From contig JADJAD010000001.1 in NCBI GenBank assembly GCA_016704465.1, positions 434,001 through 498,000 on the forward strand: a stretch of DNA of 64,000 nt. The letters are read 5' to 3'. The notes below the pieces were generated by a model. The model was not told where the DNA came from and made no database searches. It saw only the letters and a program-made list of their open reading frames with translations. Made by a program: the position numbers and the translations under genes. Of the stretch, positions 9,572 to 18,598 are shown one piece after another. The first letter of the stretch is position 1. Each line of letters begins with the position of its first letter. Origin of the DNA: Gemmatimonadota bacterium. Lineage in GTDB: Bacteria; Gemmatimonadota; Gemmatimonadetes; Gemmatimonadales; Gemmatimonadaceae.

Positions 9572-10090
9572 TTACTTCAGCGTGGCGCTCGTGACCTCGG
9601 CCACCGTCCACGGGCTGGTGCGCGACGCGGTCGCGGAACGAACGGTCGTCACTTCCGCCGCCGTCACGGCCGACGCGGCGTTGCCCCACGACGAGCGCTC
9701 GTACGTCAGGATCGCGGCGATCTGCGCATCCGTCAGCGACGCCCACGGCGCCATCACGTTGTTGTACTTCTGCCCCTTCACCTCGACCTCGCCCTGCATA
9801 CCGTGCAGGATGATCGCGATCGGGATCGACGGATCGCCCGTCAGCAGATCAGAGCCAGCAAGGGGCGGATAGAGGTTCGGAAGCCCTTCACCGTTCTCCT
9901 GGTGGCAGGTCTGGCAAATCAGGTACTCCGCCTTGCCATCCAGACCCGCAACTACGGTGGGCGCAGCCGTCTCGCCCGCCGGAGTCTCAGCGGGGGTTTC
10001 GGCGGCCTTCTCGCCGCCGCCGCCGCAAGCGGTCAGCGCGACACTCAGCGCCACAAGGAGTGCAGGGGTCGTCAGAACGGAACGTCGCAT
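9572..10090 (-). CDS. Lipoprotein class I cytochrome c
   Basis: A 172-residue mono-haem cytochrome c. The signal peptide ends in the lipobox LTAC (Cys22), so it is membrane-tethered outside the cytoplasmic membrane. A Gly/Glu/Thr/Pro-rich linker precedes haem motif CQTCH (59-63); Met113 in NNVMAPW is the likely distal ligand. The fold resembles cytochromes of the cbb3/alternative complex III donor type. About 45 Ala/Thr/Ser-rich residues follow the haem domain. It is a single gene bounded by a hairpin on its 3' side. It presumably shuttles electrons in the respiratory chain, for which menaquinone genes are encoded at 16.2-17.6 kb. Confidence 0.9.
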   Translation of the reverse strand: MRRSVLTTPALLVALSVALTACGGGGEKAAETPAETPAGETAAPTVVAGLDGKAEYLICQTCHQENGEGLPNLYPPLAGSDLLTGDPSIPIAIILHGMQGEVEVKGQKYNNVMAPWASLTDAQIAAILTYERSSWGNAASAVTAAEVTTVRSATASRTSPWTVAEVTSATLK

Positions 10091-10328
10091 GAAATTCTCG
10101 TCTTCTCGGGGTTACGTGATGGGAGCGTACAAGATAAGCGAGCCAGCTCGCCCGTGCAGTACCGCACTTCGCACGGCAATCGAATGCGCCAACCGTTGCT
10201 GACACCAGTTTCTGGTGGCCGACGGTCGCGTTGGCAAAATAGCGTCGTCGGCCATCGGGAGAAAGCCGTACCTGCGGGGGGCGACGCCCGGACAACCAAG
10301 CGCGGACTTTTCCGCCCCGGTACCACCC

Positions 10329-10835
10329 CTAGCGAACGACGCGGAAGGCTGACCGCACGGACTCCATCGTCACGCCGCGCCGGTCGAACTCGACCGAATC
10401 GCGACTGCCGGGCCGAAATGGATTCGACTGGGGGAAGCCGACAACGTAGGCGACCCCGGGGCCACGCCTGATCAACACGCCCTGCGGTGGCCCTCCCTCG
10501 CGTTCCAATCTGGCCCACGCCGTAGAATCGTACGCGTACACGCCGAGCAGGGTCTGCGGGACGACCGTGGTGTCGTAGGGGAGGTAATTGAACAGCCGCG
10601 CGCTGTGGATTCCCTCCTGCTCGAGACGTACCGCTCCGTCAGGATCCTCGGCGATCACGACCCGATCATCCCAGGATTCGGGCGCAGAGAAGCGCCACGA
10701 TAGCGACTGGATAGAGTCACTATCGCCCTGCTCAGCATTCACCGACGCCGAATCCGCGCCTCCTGCTCGACCATCGCCCGCGCACGCCGCCAACACCGCG
10801 CACATCACGCCGACTCGTAACCACTTTCGCCCCAT
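10329..10835 (-). CDS. Hypothetical lipoprotein
   Basis: A 168-residue protein with a lipoprotein signal (lipobox VLAAC, Cys18) followed by a Gly/Ala/Ser/Asp-rich linker of about 25 residues and a small globular domain of about 120 residues. I do not recognise the domain. It is rich in beta-forming segments and contains no Cys after the lipid anchor. It sits between the cytochrome c and M20 peptidase genes on the same strand with gaps of 238 and 45 bp. Function unknown. Confidence 0.72.
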   Translation of the reverse strand: MGRKWLRVGVMCAVLAACAGDGRAGGADSASVNAEQGDSDSIQSLSWRFSAPESWDDRVVIAEDPDGAVRLEQEGIHSARLFNYLPYDTTVVPQTLLGVYAYDSTAWARLEREGGPPQGVLIRRGPGVAYVVGFPQSNPFRPGSRDSVEFDRRGVTMESVRSAFRVVR

Positions 10836-10880
10836 CTGTTTGGCCTCCAGCTCACCGTGTCGCTGCTTTGTGGACGCGCG

Positions 10881-12302
10881 TCAGATGCGCGGCGAAGCGC
10901 TCGTCAATTCCTTCACCATGCGATACCAGAAGTCCAGCGCCTCACCAAAGTGCCGTACTCCGAGGCGTTCGTCACGGCCGTGCGCGCGGTCGTCCGAGAT
11001 GTCGAACAACGGGCCGGACACTCCATACACGGGGACCCCCACGTTGCGCAGGAAGAGGCCGTCGGTGGCGCCGTTCTCCATGACCGGGATCGTGACCGCT
11101 CCCGGCCAGATCTGGCTCGCCAGCGACTCCACGACTCCCACCACGTCAGGACGCAGCGGCGAGGCCGGGCTTGGGGTGTTCGCGCCAGATGGCCGAATGT
11201 GAATGGCCGTGTCGGCCATGACCCGCGTCAGCGTCGCCTGAACCGAGTCCGCGCTCACGCCGGGAAAGATGCGGCAATTGACCGTCGCCGTTGCCCGCTG
11301 CGGGAGGGCATTCTCGGCGTGCCCCCCGCTCAGCATGGTCGCGACGCAGGTGGTGCGCAGGTTGCCGTTGATCGACGGCTCCTTCGACATGCGCTCGACC
11401 GCGGGACCGCTCGTCACTCCGCTCGCGAGCGCGGCGTAATCTGCGGCCAGCTGCCCGCGTTCCATCGCCGCGGTGCGGGCAAAACTTTCGCGCGTGACCT
11501 CGTTGTACCGCACCGGAAACGAGAACTGCTCCAGCCGCGCCAGCCCCTGGGCCAGCGCATAAATCGCATTGTCCGCGCGCGGCAGCGAGGAGTGCCCCCC
11601 CCGATTGGTGACCTCGAGCTGGAACGTCTGGTACATCTTTTCCGACGACTGCAGGAAGAAGCGTGGCGGCTTGCCACCCTGCTCGAGGAGCCCTCCGGCA
11701 TCGGTGTTCAGGGCATACTCGGCATGCTTGAGGGCGGGGACGTGCGCCAGCAGCCAGAGAATGCCCTGCTCGGCCGAGGTCTCCTCGTCGGTGGTAAGGA
11801 TCAGGATGACGTCGCGTGCCGGGACGTATCCCTCGCGTTTCCAGCGCATCATGTTCGCCACCAGCAGCGCCGCCCCGCCCTTGTTGTCGGTCGTCCCGCG
11901 ACCGTAGAAGAAGCCATCCGTCTCGTGCAGGACGAAGGGATCCATCGACCAATCGGCCGCCAGGGCCTCGACGACATCGACGTGCGCCATGAGCACGATC
12001 GGCTTCGCGGCCGGATCGCGACCACGCAGGGTCGCCACCAGGTTCTGGTGCGCCGAGTCGGGTCCCGCCAGCTGCACATCGGCCGCACCGTATCCCGCCC
12101 CCCGCAGGCGGGTCGCCATCGCCGAGGTGGCCCGGCTCATCTGGCCGCCGCTGGGCGCCGTATTGATCCCGATCAGCTCTTCGAGCACTGCGCGCGCCAG
12201 CACCCGGCTGGAGTCACGGGCCGACTGCGCCTGCACGGGTCGGCCCGACGCGAGGCACAGCGTCAGGACGAGCAACACGCAGCGGGGGCGGGCGATGAGC
12301 AT
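10881..12302 (-). CDS. Exported M20 family metallopeptidase
   Basis: A 473-residue M20/M25/M40 zinc peptidase with a Sec signal peptide (first 26 residues, ending AQA), acting in the periplasm. The di-zinc site is intact: His107 and Asp109 in MAHVDV, bridging Asp139 in GTTDNKGG, catalytic Glu173 and ligand Glu174 in TDEET. The dimerisation domain between the catalytic halves is present. The ATG at 12302 (MLIARP) starts the hydrophobic signal; the 41 upstream residues in frame are basic and not chosen. It likely acts as a carboxypeptidase or dipeptidase feeding amino acid uptake. It is divergent from transketolase across about 180 bp. Confidence 0.88.
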   Translation of the reverse strand: MLIARPRCVLLVLTLCLASGRPVQAQSARDSSRVLARAVLEELIGINTAPSGGQMSRATSAMATRLRGAGYGAADVQLAGPDSAHQNLVATLRGRDPAAKPIVLMAHVDVVEALAADWSMDPFVLHETDGFFYGRGTTDNKGGAALLVANMMRWKREGYVPARDVILILTTDEETSAEQGILWLLAHVPALKHAEYALNTDAGGLLEQGGKPPRFFLQSSEKMYQTFQLEVTNRGGHSSLPRADNAIYALAQGLARLEQFSFPVRYNEVTRESFARTAAMERGQLAADYAALASGVTSGPAVERMSKEPSINGNLRTTCVATMLSGGHAENALPQRATATVNCRIFPGVSADSVQATLTRVMADTAIHIRPSGANTPSPASPLRPDVVGVVESLASQIWPGAVTIPVMENGATDGLFLRNVGVPVYGVSGPLFDISDDRAHGRDERLGVRHFGEALDFWYRMVKELTSASPRI

Positions 12303-12472
12303 GGCGCGTGCTGGGGAAGGAGACACCTGCGCCCCGGATACCGGTCGCGGGCGCCGCGCAGGACACGCCCTTCCCTCGAAGCTACCCAATCGTTCCCGTC
12401 TCGGCATCCGACAGATGGGAGGCACGGGGTGCTATGTGTCGCTACCTTTTGCCGGGCATTCCCTCACTCGCT

Positions 12473-12478
12473 AAGGAG
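12473..12478 (+). promoter_or_regulatory. Ribosome binding site fixing the transketolase GTG start
   Basis: AAGGAG lies 6 nt before the GTG at 12485. It decides for this start over the open frame that continues upstream to 12308. Confidence 0.8.
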
Positions 12479-12484
12479 ATCCCC

Positions 12485-14507
12485 GTGTCCGCACCAGCCG
12501 ACGCGCCGACGTCGACGATCGACGCGCTGTGCATCAATACAGTTCGCACGCTCGCCATGGACGCCGTGCAGCAGGCCGACAGCGGCCATCCCGGCGCCCC
12601 CATGGGACTGGCGCCGCTGGCGTATGCCCTGTTCACCCGGCACATGCGGCACAATCCCGCCGACCCGGCGTGGCCGAACCGTGACCGGTTCGTCCTGTCC
12701 AACGGACACGCCTCGATGCTCCTGTACGCGTCGTTGCATCTGTCGGGCTACGACCTCCCACTCGACGAGATCCGGCACTTCCGGCAGTGGGGGAGCAAGA
12801 CGCCGGGCCATCCGGAGTACGGACATACGGCCGGCGTCGAGACAACGACCGGGCCGCTCGGACAGGGGCTGGCCAACGCCGTCGGCATGGCGGCCGCCGA
12901 GGCGCACCTCGCCGCGACGTTCAACCGGCCCGGGCACGACGTGGTCGATCACCACACCTTCTTCATTGCAGGCGATGGCTGCCTCATGGAAGGGATCTCC
13001 CACGAAGCCGCGTCGTTTGCCGGGCACTTCAAGCTCGGAAAACTGATCGGCTTCTACGACGACAACGGGATCTCGATCGACGGCAAGACCGACCTCACCT
13101 ACACCGACGATGCGGCCCAGCGCTTCGAGGCGTACGGTTGGCAGGTGCTCCATGTCGCCGACGTCAACGACCTCTCGGCGATCGATGCCGCGGTCGCGAC
13201 GGCCAAGGCCGACACCGGTCGCCCGACGCTGGTCATCACCAAGACGCACATCGGCTACGGCTCGCCCAACCGGCAGGACACGGCCAAGGCGCACGGCGAG
13301 GCGCTGGGCGCGGCCGAGATCGCGCTCACCAAGCAGGCGCTCGGCTGGCCGTGGACCGAGCCGTTCCACGTCCCGGCCGACGCGCTCGCCCACTGGCGTG
13401 CAGGGGCAGGTCGCGGGGCCGAGACCCAGGACGCCTGGCGCAAGCGCGTCATCGCCTACGCCAAGGCCGAACCGGCGCTGGCCAAGGAGTTCGGCCGCCG
13501 CATGCAGGGCGACCTCCCCGCGGGATGGCAGCAGGCGTTGCCGACCTTCACCGCCGAAAACGGGAACGTCGCCAGCCGCAACGCGTCGGGGGTCGTGTTG
13601 AACGCGCTGGCGGCGAAGGTGCCCGAGCTCTTCGGTGGCTCGGCCGACCTGACCGGGTCAAACCTGACGCTGCTCAAGGACGGCGGGCGCTTCTCGCCGG
13701 AGGACTTCGCCGGGCGCAACGTCCACTTCGGCGTGCGCGAGCATGCCATGGGCGCGATGATGAACGGCATGGCGCTGCATGGCGGCGTCATTCCGTACGG
13801 CGGGACCTTCCTCGTCTTTGCCGACTACGTGCGCCCGGCCATCCGGCTCGCGGCGCTCATGCGCCAGCGCGTGATCTACGTCTTCACCCACGACTCCATC
13901 GGGCTGGGCGAAGACGGACCCACGCACCAGCCGGTCGAACATCTCACGTCGCTGCGCTGCATTCCCAACGTCACGGTCATTCGCCCGGCCGACGCGGCCG
14001 AGACGGCCGAGGCCTGGCGATCGGCACTCCTGATCACGACCGGACCGGTCGCGCTGGTGCTGACGCGCCAGAAGCTCCCGCTCATCGACCGGACGAAATA
14101 CGGGGCGGTCGCAGGGGCGGGACGCGGCGGCTACGTCCTCGCCGACGCGGCGTCCGGGACGCCGGACGTGGTGATCATGGCGAGCGGATCGGAGGTGGCC
14201 ATCGCCATGGAGGCGCATGCCTCGCTGGTGGCCGAGGGGTGCAGGCGCGACTGGTCAGCATGCCGAGCCAGGAGCTGTTCCTGTCGCAGCCGGCCGAGTA
14301 TCAGGCCTCCGTGCTGCCGCCGGGACCAGGCGCGTGGCGATCGAGGCCGCGCACCCGATGTCGTGGCAGCGATTCGTCGGTCCGGATGGCGCCATCATCG
14401 GCATCGAGACGTTTGGTGCGTCCGCGCCATTCCAGATCCTGTACAAGGAGTACGGGATCACGGCCGACCACGTCGTGCGCGAGGTGCGGCGCGTCCTGGG
14501 ACGTTAA
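12485..14507 (+). CDS. tkt: Transketolase, interrupted by two apparent 1-nt deletions
   Basis: Thiamine-diphosphate transketolase of the non-oxidative pentose phosphate pathway. The N-terminal ThDP domain is intact: His35 in SGHPGA, GDG at 163-165 with the downstream NG, then the pyrimidine-binding domain with the EDGPTHQP loop. Frame 1 runs to about 14239, where family sequence continues in another frame (VSMPSQELF region). Near 14323 it moves to a third frame (RRVAIEAAHP to the stop at 14507). Adding one G to the G4 run at 14236-14239 and one to the G3 run at 14322-14324 restores a continuous 674-residue protein, the normal family length. Both lesions are in G runs 86 nt apart, which favours sequencing error over a pseudogene. 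Confidence 0.85.
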
Positions 14508-14519
14508 CTGGAGCGAACG

Positions 14520-14942
14520 ATGGGACGACGACTGCAGACGTACGCTTCCGACACCATCACGGTCACGTACGACCCGACTCGCTGTATGCACGCCGCCGAG
14601 TGCGTACGCGGCCTGCCGACCGTGTTCGATACGTCGCGCACGCGGTGGATCCAGCCGCAGCACGCCGACGCCGCCGCCGTGGCCGATGTGGTGCGGCGCT
14701 GTCCGTCCGGGGCGCTGCAGTTCGCTCGCGCCGACGGGGAGGTGGAGGGAGTCGAACACCCGCCGCACGTCCACCTGACGCGCGGCGGTCCGCTGTACGT
14801 GCGGGGAAACATCACGCTCACGGCGGCCGACGACCGCGTGTTTGCAACGGGCACGCGAATGGCGCTCTGTCGCTGCGGTGCGTCGCAGCAGAAACCGTTC
14901 TGCGACGGGAGCCACCGCACCAGCGGCTTCAGCGGCGAATAG
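14520..14942 (+). CDS. Fer4_19 plus CDGSH iron-sulfur protein
   Basis: A 140-residue two-domain iron-sulfur protein. The N-terminal half (Cys22, Cys28, Cys61) matches the divergent single-cluster ferredoxin-like family PF06902, as in E. coli YjdI. The C-terminal half is a CDGSH domain with the 3Cys-1His ligand set Cys117, Cys119, Cys128 and His132, which binds a redox-active 2Fe-2S cluster. The protein should be cytoplasmic and act in electron transfer or cluster handling; no partner is known. It starts 12 nt after the transketolase stop and may be cotranscribed with it. Confidence 0.88.
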   Translation: MGRRLQTYASDTITVTYDPTRCMHAAECVRGLPTVFDTSRTRWIQPQHADAAAVADVVRRCPSGALQFARADGEVEGVEHPPHVHLTRGGPLYVRGNITLTAADDRVFATGTRMALCRCGASQQKPFCDGSHRTSGFSGE

Positions 14943-14968
14943 GCCGCAGCGGCAAAGAGGCGGTCGCG

Positions 14969-15829
14969 ATGACAAAATCCACCGAGGATGCCGGCGCCAA
15001 CCCGGCCGACGAGGGCGAGGCGACCAAGGCGGCCGAGACGATCCTTCGCCAGGAAACCGAGGTCGGCGAGGAGCAACTCGAACGTCCGGCGAAGGGGCTC
15101 TTCATGTCCGCCGTCAGCGCCGGGCTGGACATCGGCTTCGGACCATTGATGGTGGTCACCGTGCTCGCGATGAGTCCCGACGCAACGCTCGGCTCGCGCC
15201 TCGTCGGGTCGATGCTCTACGCGATCGGCTTCCTTATCGTCATTCTCGGAAAGTCGGAGCTCTTTACCGAGCACACGATCCTTGCCGTCCTTCCCCTCCT
15301 GTCTGGCCGAACCACCGTGGCCCGGGTGGCACGACTCTGGTCGCTCGTGTACTCCGGGAACCTGCTCGGTGCGGTAATCTTCGCGGCGCTGAGTGCGCCG
15401 CTCGGCATGGCGCTGGGCCTGTTCGACAGGGCGGACGTCGCGCGCATGAGCCACCACCTGACCGACTTTCCCCCGTTGGTGATCTTCGGCAGCGCCGTCG
15501 CCGCCGGCTGGATGATGGGGCTTGTGTCATGGCTGGTGACCGCATCCCGCGAAACGACGGCGCAGGTCCTGATCATCGTGCTGGTGGCCGGCTCGATCTA
15601 CTTCCTCGGGCTCCACCACTCCATTGCCGGCAGCGTGGAAGTGCTCATGGCGGTGTTCGCCGCCGACGTTCCTGTGAGCGAGTTCCTGAAGTTCCTGGCC
15701 TTCGCCACGCTCGGCAATGCGGTGGGCGGCGGCGTGTTCGTCGCGGGGTTGAAGTACGGCCACATCACGCAGGTCGCGCACGACCCGCGAGACCCGACGC
15801 GCGGGGGCTGGGAACGTCGCCGGAGGTGA
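14969..15829 (+). CDS. Formate/nitrite transporter family protein (YfdC-like)
   Basis: A 286-residue membrane protein of the FNT family (PF01226), pentameric channels for small monovalent anions such as formate or nitrite. A charged N-terminal tail of about 40 residues precedes six hydrophobic segments. The GKSELFTEH segment and the C-terminal LGNAVGGGVFVAGLKY segment are family-typical. The anion is not determinable here; the sequence is closer to the YfdC branch than to FocA. ATG at 14969, 26 nt after the iron-sulfur gene, suggests cotranscription. Confidence 0.87.
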   Translation: MTKSTEDAGANPADEGEATKAAETILRQETEVGEEQLERPAKGLFMSAVSAGLDIGFGPLMVVTVLAMSPDATLGSRLVGSMLYAIGFLIVILGKSELFTEHTILAVLPLLSGRTTVARVARLWSLVYSGNLLGAVIFAALSAPLGMALGLFDRADVARMSHHLTDFPPLVIFGSAVAAGWMMGLVSWLVTASRETTAQVLIIVLVAGSIYFLGLHHSIAGSVEVLMAVFAADVPVSEFLKFLAFATLGNAVGGGVFVAGLKYGHITQVAHDPRDPTRGGWERRRR

Positions 15830-16233
15830 CGCAGTCCTTCCGGGGGACCTTGTCGGCCTACCGCTGCTCGCCGGTGTCGGCTTGCAGTCCGTGTTGCTCG
15901 AACCAGTGAGGGACCAGGACGTGCCCCACGGCGGCAACCGCTAAGCGTGCGACGCGGAACCGGACGCTCCCATCCTGCGCGTGTCGAGCGGGTCCCGCCG
16001 TCATCTCACCTGCCCGTCACGTTCGAACGGCTGGCCTTGTGTGGTTGCGGAATGCGGTCTCCTGACTTGCGGTGGAATCATCGTTCCAGAGCGTGCGGCT
16101 GCCGGGTCGGAGCGCGATCCGCTGGCGGCGCTCTCGCTCGGTGCCACGCGCTGGTCGCTCGTTACCTTGGAGCTCGGCACTCACGCGCGCTCGACAGGCG
16201 ACGCCGCGCGACGCCCACCGACTCCGCCGGCAG
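15830..16233. other. Intergenic stretch between FNT gene and mqnB
   Basis: These 404 bp carry no gene I can support. A 48-codon minus-strand frame (15858-16004, ATG to TAG) has a plausible-looking C-terminus but no homology that I recognise and a weak ribosome site. It should also hold the mqnBD promoter, which I could not define. Confidence 0.5.
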
Positions 16234-16818
16234 ATGAACGGACCTGAACGTTTCCTCGTAGTCGCGGCAACCGCGCGCGAACTCGCGGTGCCGATCGGTT
16301 GGCGCACCGTACGCTGCGGCGTCGGCCCGGTGGAGGCGGCACTGGCGACGGCCGCCGCCATCGCCGAGCGGCGGCCCGCAGCCGTGCTGCACGTGGGCAT
16401 CGCCGGCGCACGACGGGGGTCGACGCTCGCGCCACCGATGCTCGTCATCGGCGACGCCGCCCTGTACTGCGATCTCGACGTACCGCCGGAGTGGGCGCCG
16501 CGCGAAATCCCGGGATCGGCGCTCCTGATCGCAGCGGCGCGGCGCGTCGTGCCGACCGCCTCGGTGCGGCGCATCGGGACCAGCGCGCGCGTCGGGGGAT
16601 CGATGACCGATCGTTCGACCTGCGACGTGGAGGCGATGGAGGGATTCGGCGTGCTCCGGGCGGCGCAGCTGGCGGGGATCCCGGCCCTCGAGGTGCGCGC
16701 CATCGCCAACCACATCGAGGAGACAGATCGCGCCCTCTGGCGCTTCGACGACGCATTCAAGGCGATCACCGCTGTCACCCCACTGCTCGTTGCCGAGTTT
16801 GCACAGTGCGTACCCTGA
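16234..16818 (+). CDS. mqnB: Futalosine hydrolase
   Basis: A 194-residue nucleosidase of the purine phosphorylase/MTAN fold. It should split futalosine (or the aminodeoxyfutalosine-derived intermediate) into base plus dehypoxanthine futalosine in the alternative menaquinone pathway. The N-terminal VAATARELAV and the VGIAGA glycine-rich segment fit the family, and CDVEAMEGFG near residue 130 is the nucleoside-binding DxExMEG signature. The ATG at 16234 is followed directly by the first beta-strand. The end overlaps the mqnD GTG start by 13 nt, and the pairing with mqnD strongly supports the assignment. Confidence 0.88.
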   Translation: MNGPERFLVVAATARELAVPIGWRTVRCGVGPVEAALATAAAIAERRPAAVLHVGIAGARRGSTLAPPMLVIGDAALYCDLDVPPEWAPREIPGSALLIAAARRVVPTASVRRIGTSARVGGSMTDRSTCDVEAMEGFGVLRAAQLAGIPALEVRAIANHIEETDRALWRFDDAFKAITAVTPLLVAEFAQCVP

Positions 16819-17590
16819 CGTTCGGCTACTCGCCCTGCCCCAACGACACCTTCGCGTTCCACGCCCTGGCCCATGGCCTGGTCGATGCGCCGTTTCGTGT
16901 CCGGCCCGTGCTGCTGGACATCGAGGAGTTGAACCGCCGCGCGCACGAGGGGGCGTTCGACCTGACCAAGCTCAGCGTGGGCGCCTTTGCGGCTGTCGGC
17001 GATCGGTATCGCCTCCTGCGCAGCGGGGCCGCGCTGGGACATGGCGTGGGCCCGCTCGTCGTCGCCCGTACTGCGATGCCGCTGGCAGAAGCCGTTCGCG
17101 GGCGCATGGCGATCCCGGGCCGCGAGACCACGGCCTTTCGCCTGCTGCGACTCGCGGCCCCCGCACTCGGCGACGTGATCGAGATGCGGTATGACCGGAT
17201 CCTGCAGGCGGTGGCGGGGGCGCAGTGGACGCCGGCCTGATCATCCACGAGAGCCGTTTCACGTTTGCGGCGCATGGCCTCGTCCAGGTCGCCGACCTCG
17301 GCGCGTGGTGGGAGGCCGAAACGGGACTGCCTGTACCATTGGCCGGCATCTGTGCGCGCCACGACCTCGACGCCGACACGACGCGGAGCGCCGAGCAGGC
17401 GATTCGCGCATCGGTCCAGTATGCACTCGACCATCCGGCGGCGAGCCGCGAGTACGTTCGGGCGAACGCGCAGGAGATGTCCGATGCCGTGTGCGACGCC
17501 CACATCGCCCTGTACGTGAACGCGTTGAGCCTCGACGTGGGAGACGAAGGGATGCGCGCGATCACCCGACTGGTCCGAGGGGGCGACTGA
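16806..17590 (+). CDS. mqnD: 1,4-dihydroxy-6-naphthoate synthase, apparent 1-nt deletion
   Basis: MqnD converts cyclic dehypoxanthine futalosine to 1,4-dihydroxy-6-naphthoate in menaquinone synthesis. The N-terminal half (GYSPCPNDTF to RYDRILQAV) reads from the GTG at 16806. The C-terminal half (DAGLIIHES, DLGAWWEAETGLP) reads in a different frame from about 17225. Adding one G to the G5 run at 17216-17220 joins the halves into a normal-length protein. The overlap with mqnB indicates translational coupling. The break is probably a sequencing artefact, because both halves keep the conserved family residues. Confidence 0.85.
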
Positions 17591-17593
17591 CCG

Positions 17594-18517
17594 ATGCATG
17601 GCCTAACGCATAGCCTGACAATCCACCGCACCATGCCGCTGTCGGCGGCCACGCTCTTTCGCGCATGGACACACCAGTGGGGCGCCTGGTTCGCGGAACC
17701 CGGTTCCGTCCACATGACCGCCGAGGTCGGGGCGCCGTTCCGTTTCGAGGTCGCACAATCGTTCGCCGACGGACGCGCAACGATACGCCATCCGCACTAC
17801 GGCCGCTTTGTGGCGCTCGAGCGCGACGCACTCGTGTCGCTGACCTGGGTGACCGGACCGGCCGGCACCGCGGGAGTGGAGACGCTGCTGACCGTGCGAT
17901 TCCATGACGAAACGGCCGGGACCCGTGTGACACTGACGCACGAGGGATTTTCCACGGAGGAGGCGCGGGATCGGCATGCCACGGTGTGGCCGCTGGTGCT
18001 GGCGCATCAGGAGGAGGTGCTGCAGTCCGGGAGGATCCCCGAGGTGGCCGGTCTGGCTTTGCCAAACAACCGCGCCGCCCTGCCCCGCAACCGATCCATC
18101 CCCAGTGCGACAGTGGTCCCCACGCGTAGCTATCCCGACCTGGACGCCGCTGTGGCGTGGCTACGCGAGGTACTGGGATGTCGGGAGCGACTGCGGGTGC
18201 CCGGCGAACGCGTACAGCTAACGGTTGGAAGCGATCCAGACGGCGCGGGCGCCATCGTCGTGGCGGCGTGGGATGCGGCGCTGGCACCCGCATCGGGCGG
18301 GCGGCCACCGGCCATCCTCATGGTGCGCGTGGTCGACGTCGACCATGCCTACGCCCGCGCCCTCGCGCTCGGCTCCACCGGCCTCACTCCGCCCACCGAC
18401 CAGCCGTTCGGGGAACGCCAGGCGTCGGTGCGCGACCCGGCAGGGCACGCCTGGTCGCTGACGCAGACGATCGCCGATGTCGATCCGGCGGGATGGGGGG
18501 GGGAACTCGTGGAATAG
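17594..18517 (+). CDS. AHSA1/SRPBCC domain fused to VOC (glyoxalase-like) domain
   Basis: A 307-residue cytoplasmic protein with two small-molecule-binding folds. Residues about 1-150 form an AHSA1-type SRPBCC domain (FRAWT near the start, PHYGRFVALE, TLTHEGF). After a Pro/Asn/Arg linker, residues about 170-295 form a VOC domain of the PhnB/glyoxalase-bleomycin-resistance type (YPDLDAAVAWLREVLG, QASVRDPAGHAWSL). Related two-domain proteins bind or modify hydrophobic or electrophilic small molecules; no substrate can be assigned. It starts 3 nt after the mqnD stop, so it is probably cotranscribed. Confidence 0.82.
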   Translation: MHGLTHSLTIHRTMPLSAATLFRAWTHQWGAWFAEPGSVHMTAEVGAPFRFEVAQSFADGRATIRHPHYGRFVALERDALVSLTWVTGPAGTAGVETLLTVRFHDETAGTRVTLTHEGFSTEEARDRHATVWPLVLAHQEEVLQSGRIPEVAGLALPNNRAALPRNRSIPSATVVPTRSYPDLDAAVAWLREVLGCRERLRVPGERVQLTVGSDPDGAGAIVVAAWDAALAPASGGRPPAILMVRVVDVDHAYARALALGSTGLTPPTDQPFGERQASVRDPAGHAWSLTQTIADVDPAGWGGELVE

Positions 18518-18598
18518 GGGAGGCGCCCCCCAACTCTGCGCGCGCCCCCGGATGTGCGACCACTCATCCTTCGCAGCCTTGGTGCCGATCCTTAGGGC

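Noticed and set aside
12308..15829. A single 1173-codon open frame across transketolase and the FNT gene
   Set aside because: Family sequence occupies this frame only from the GTG at 12485 to 14239 and again from 14969. The middle is out-of-frame sequence caused by the two apparent deletions.
15858..16004. A 48-codon minus-strand ORF in the FNT-mqnB gap
   Set aside because: No recognised similarity, weak start context and short length. Kept only as a remark on the gap.
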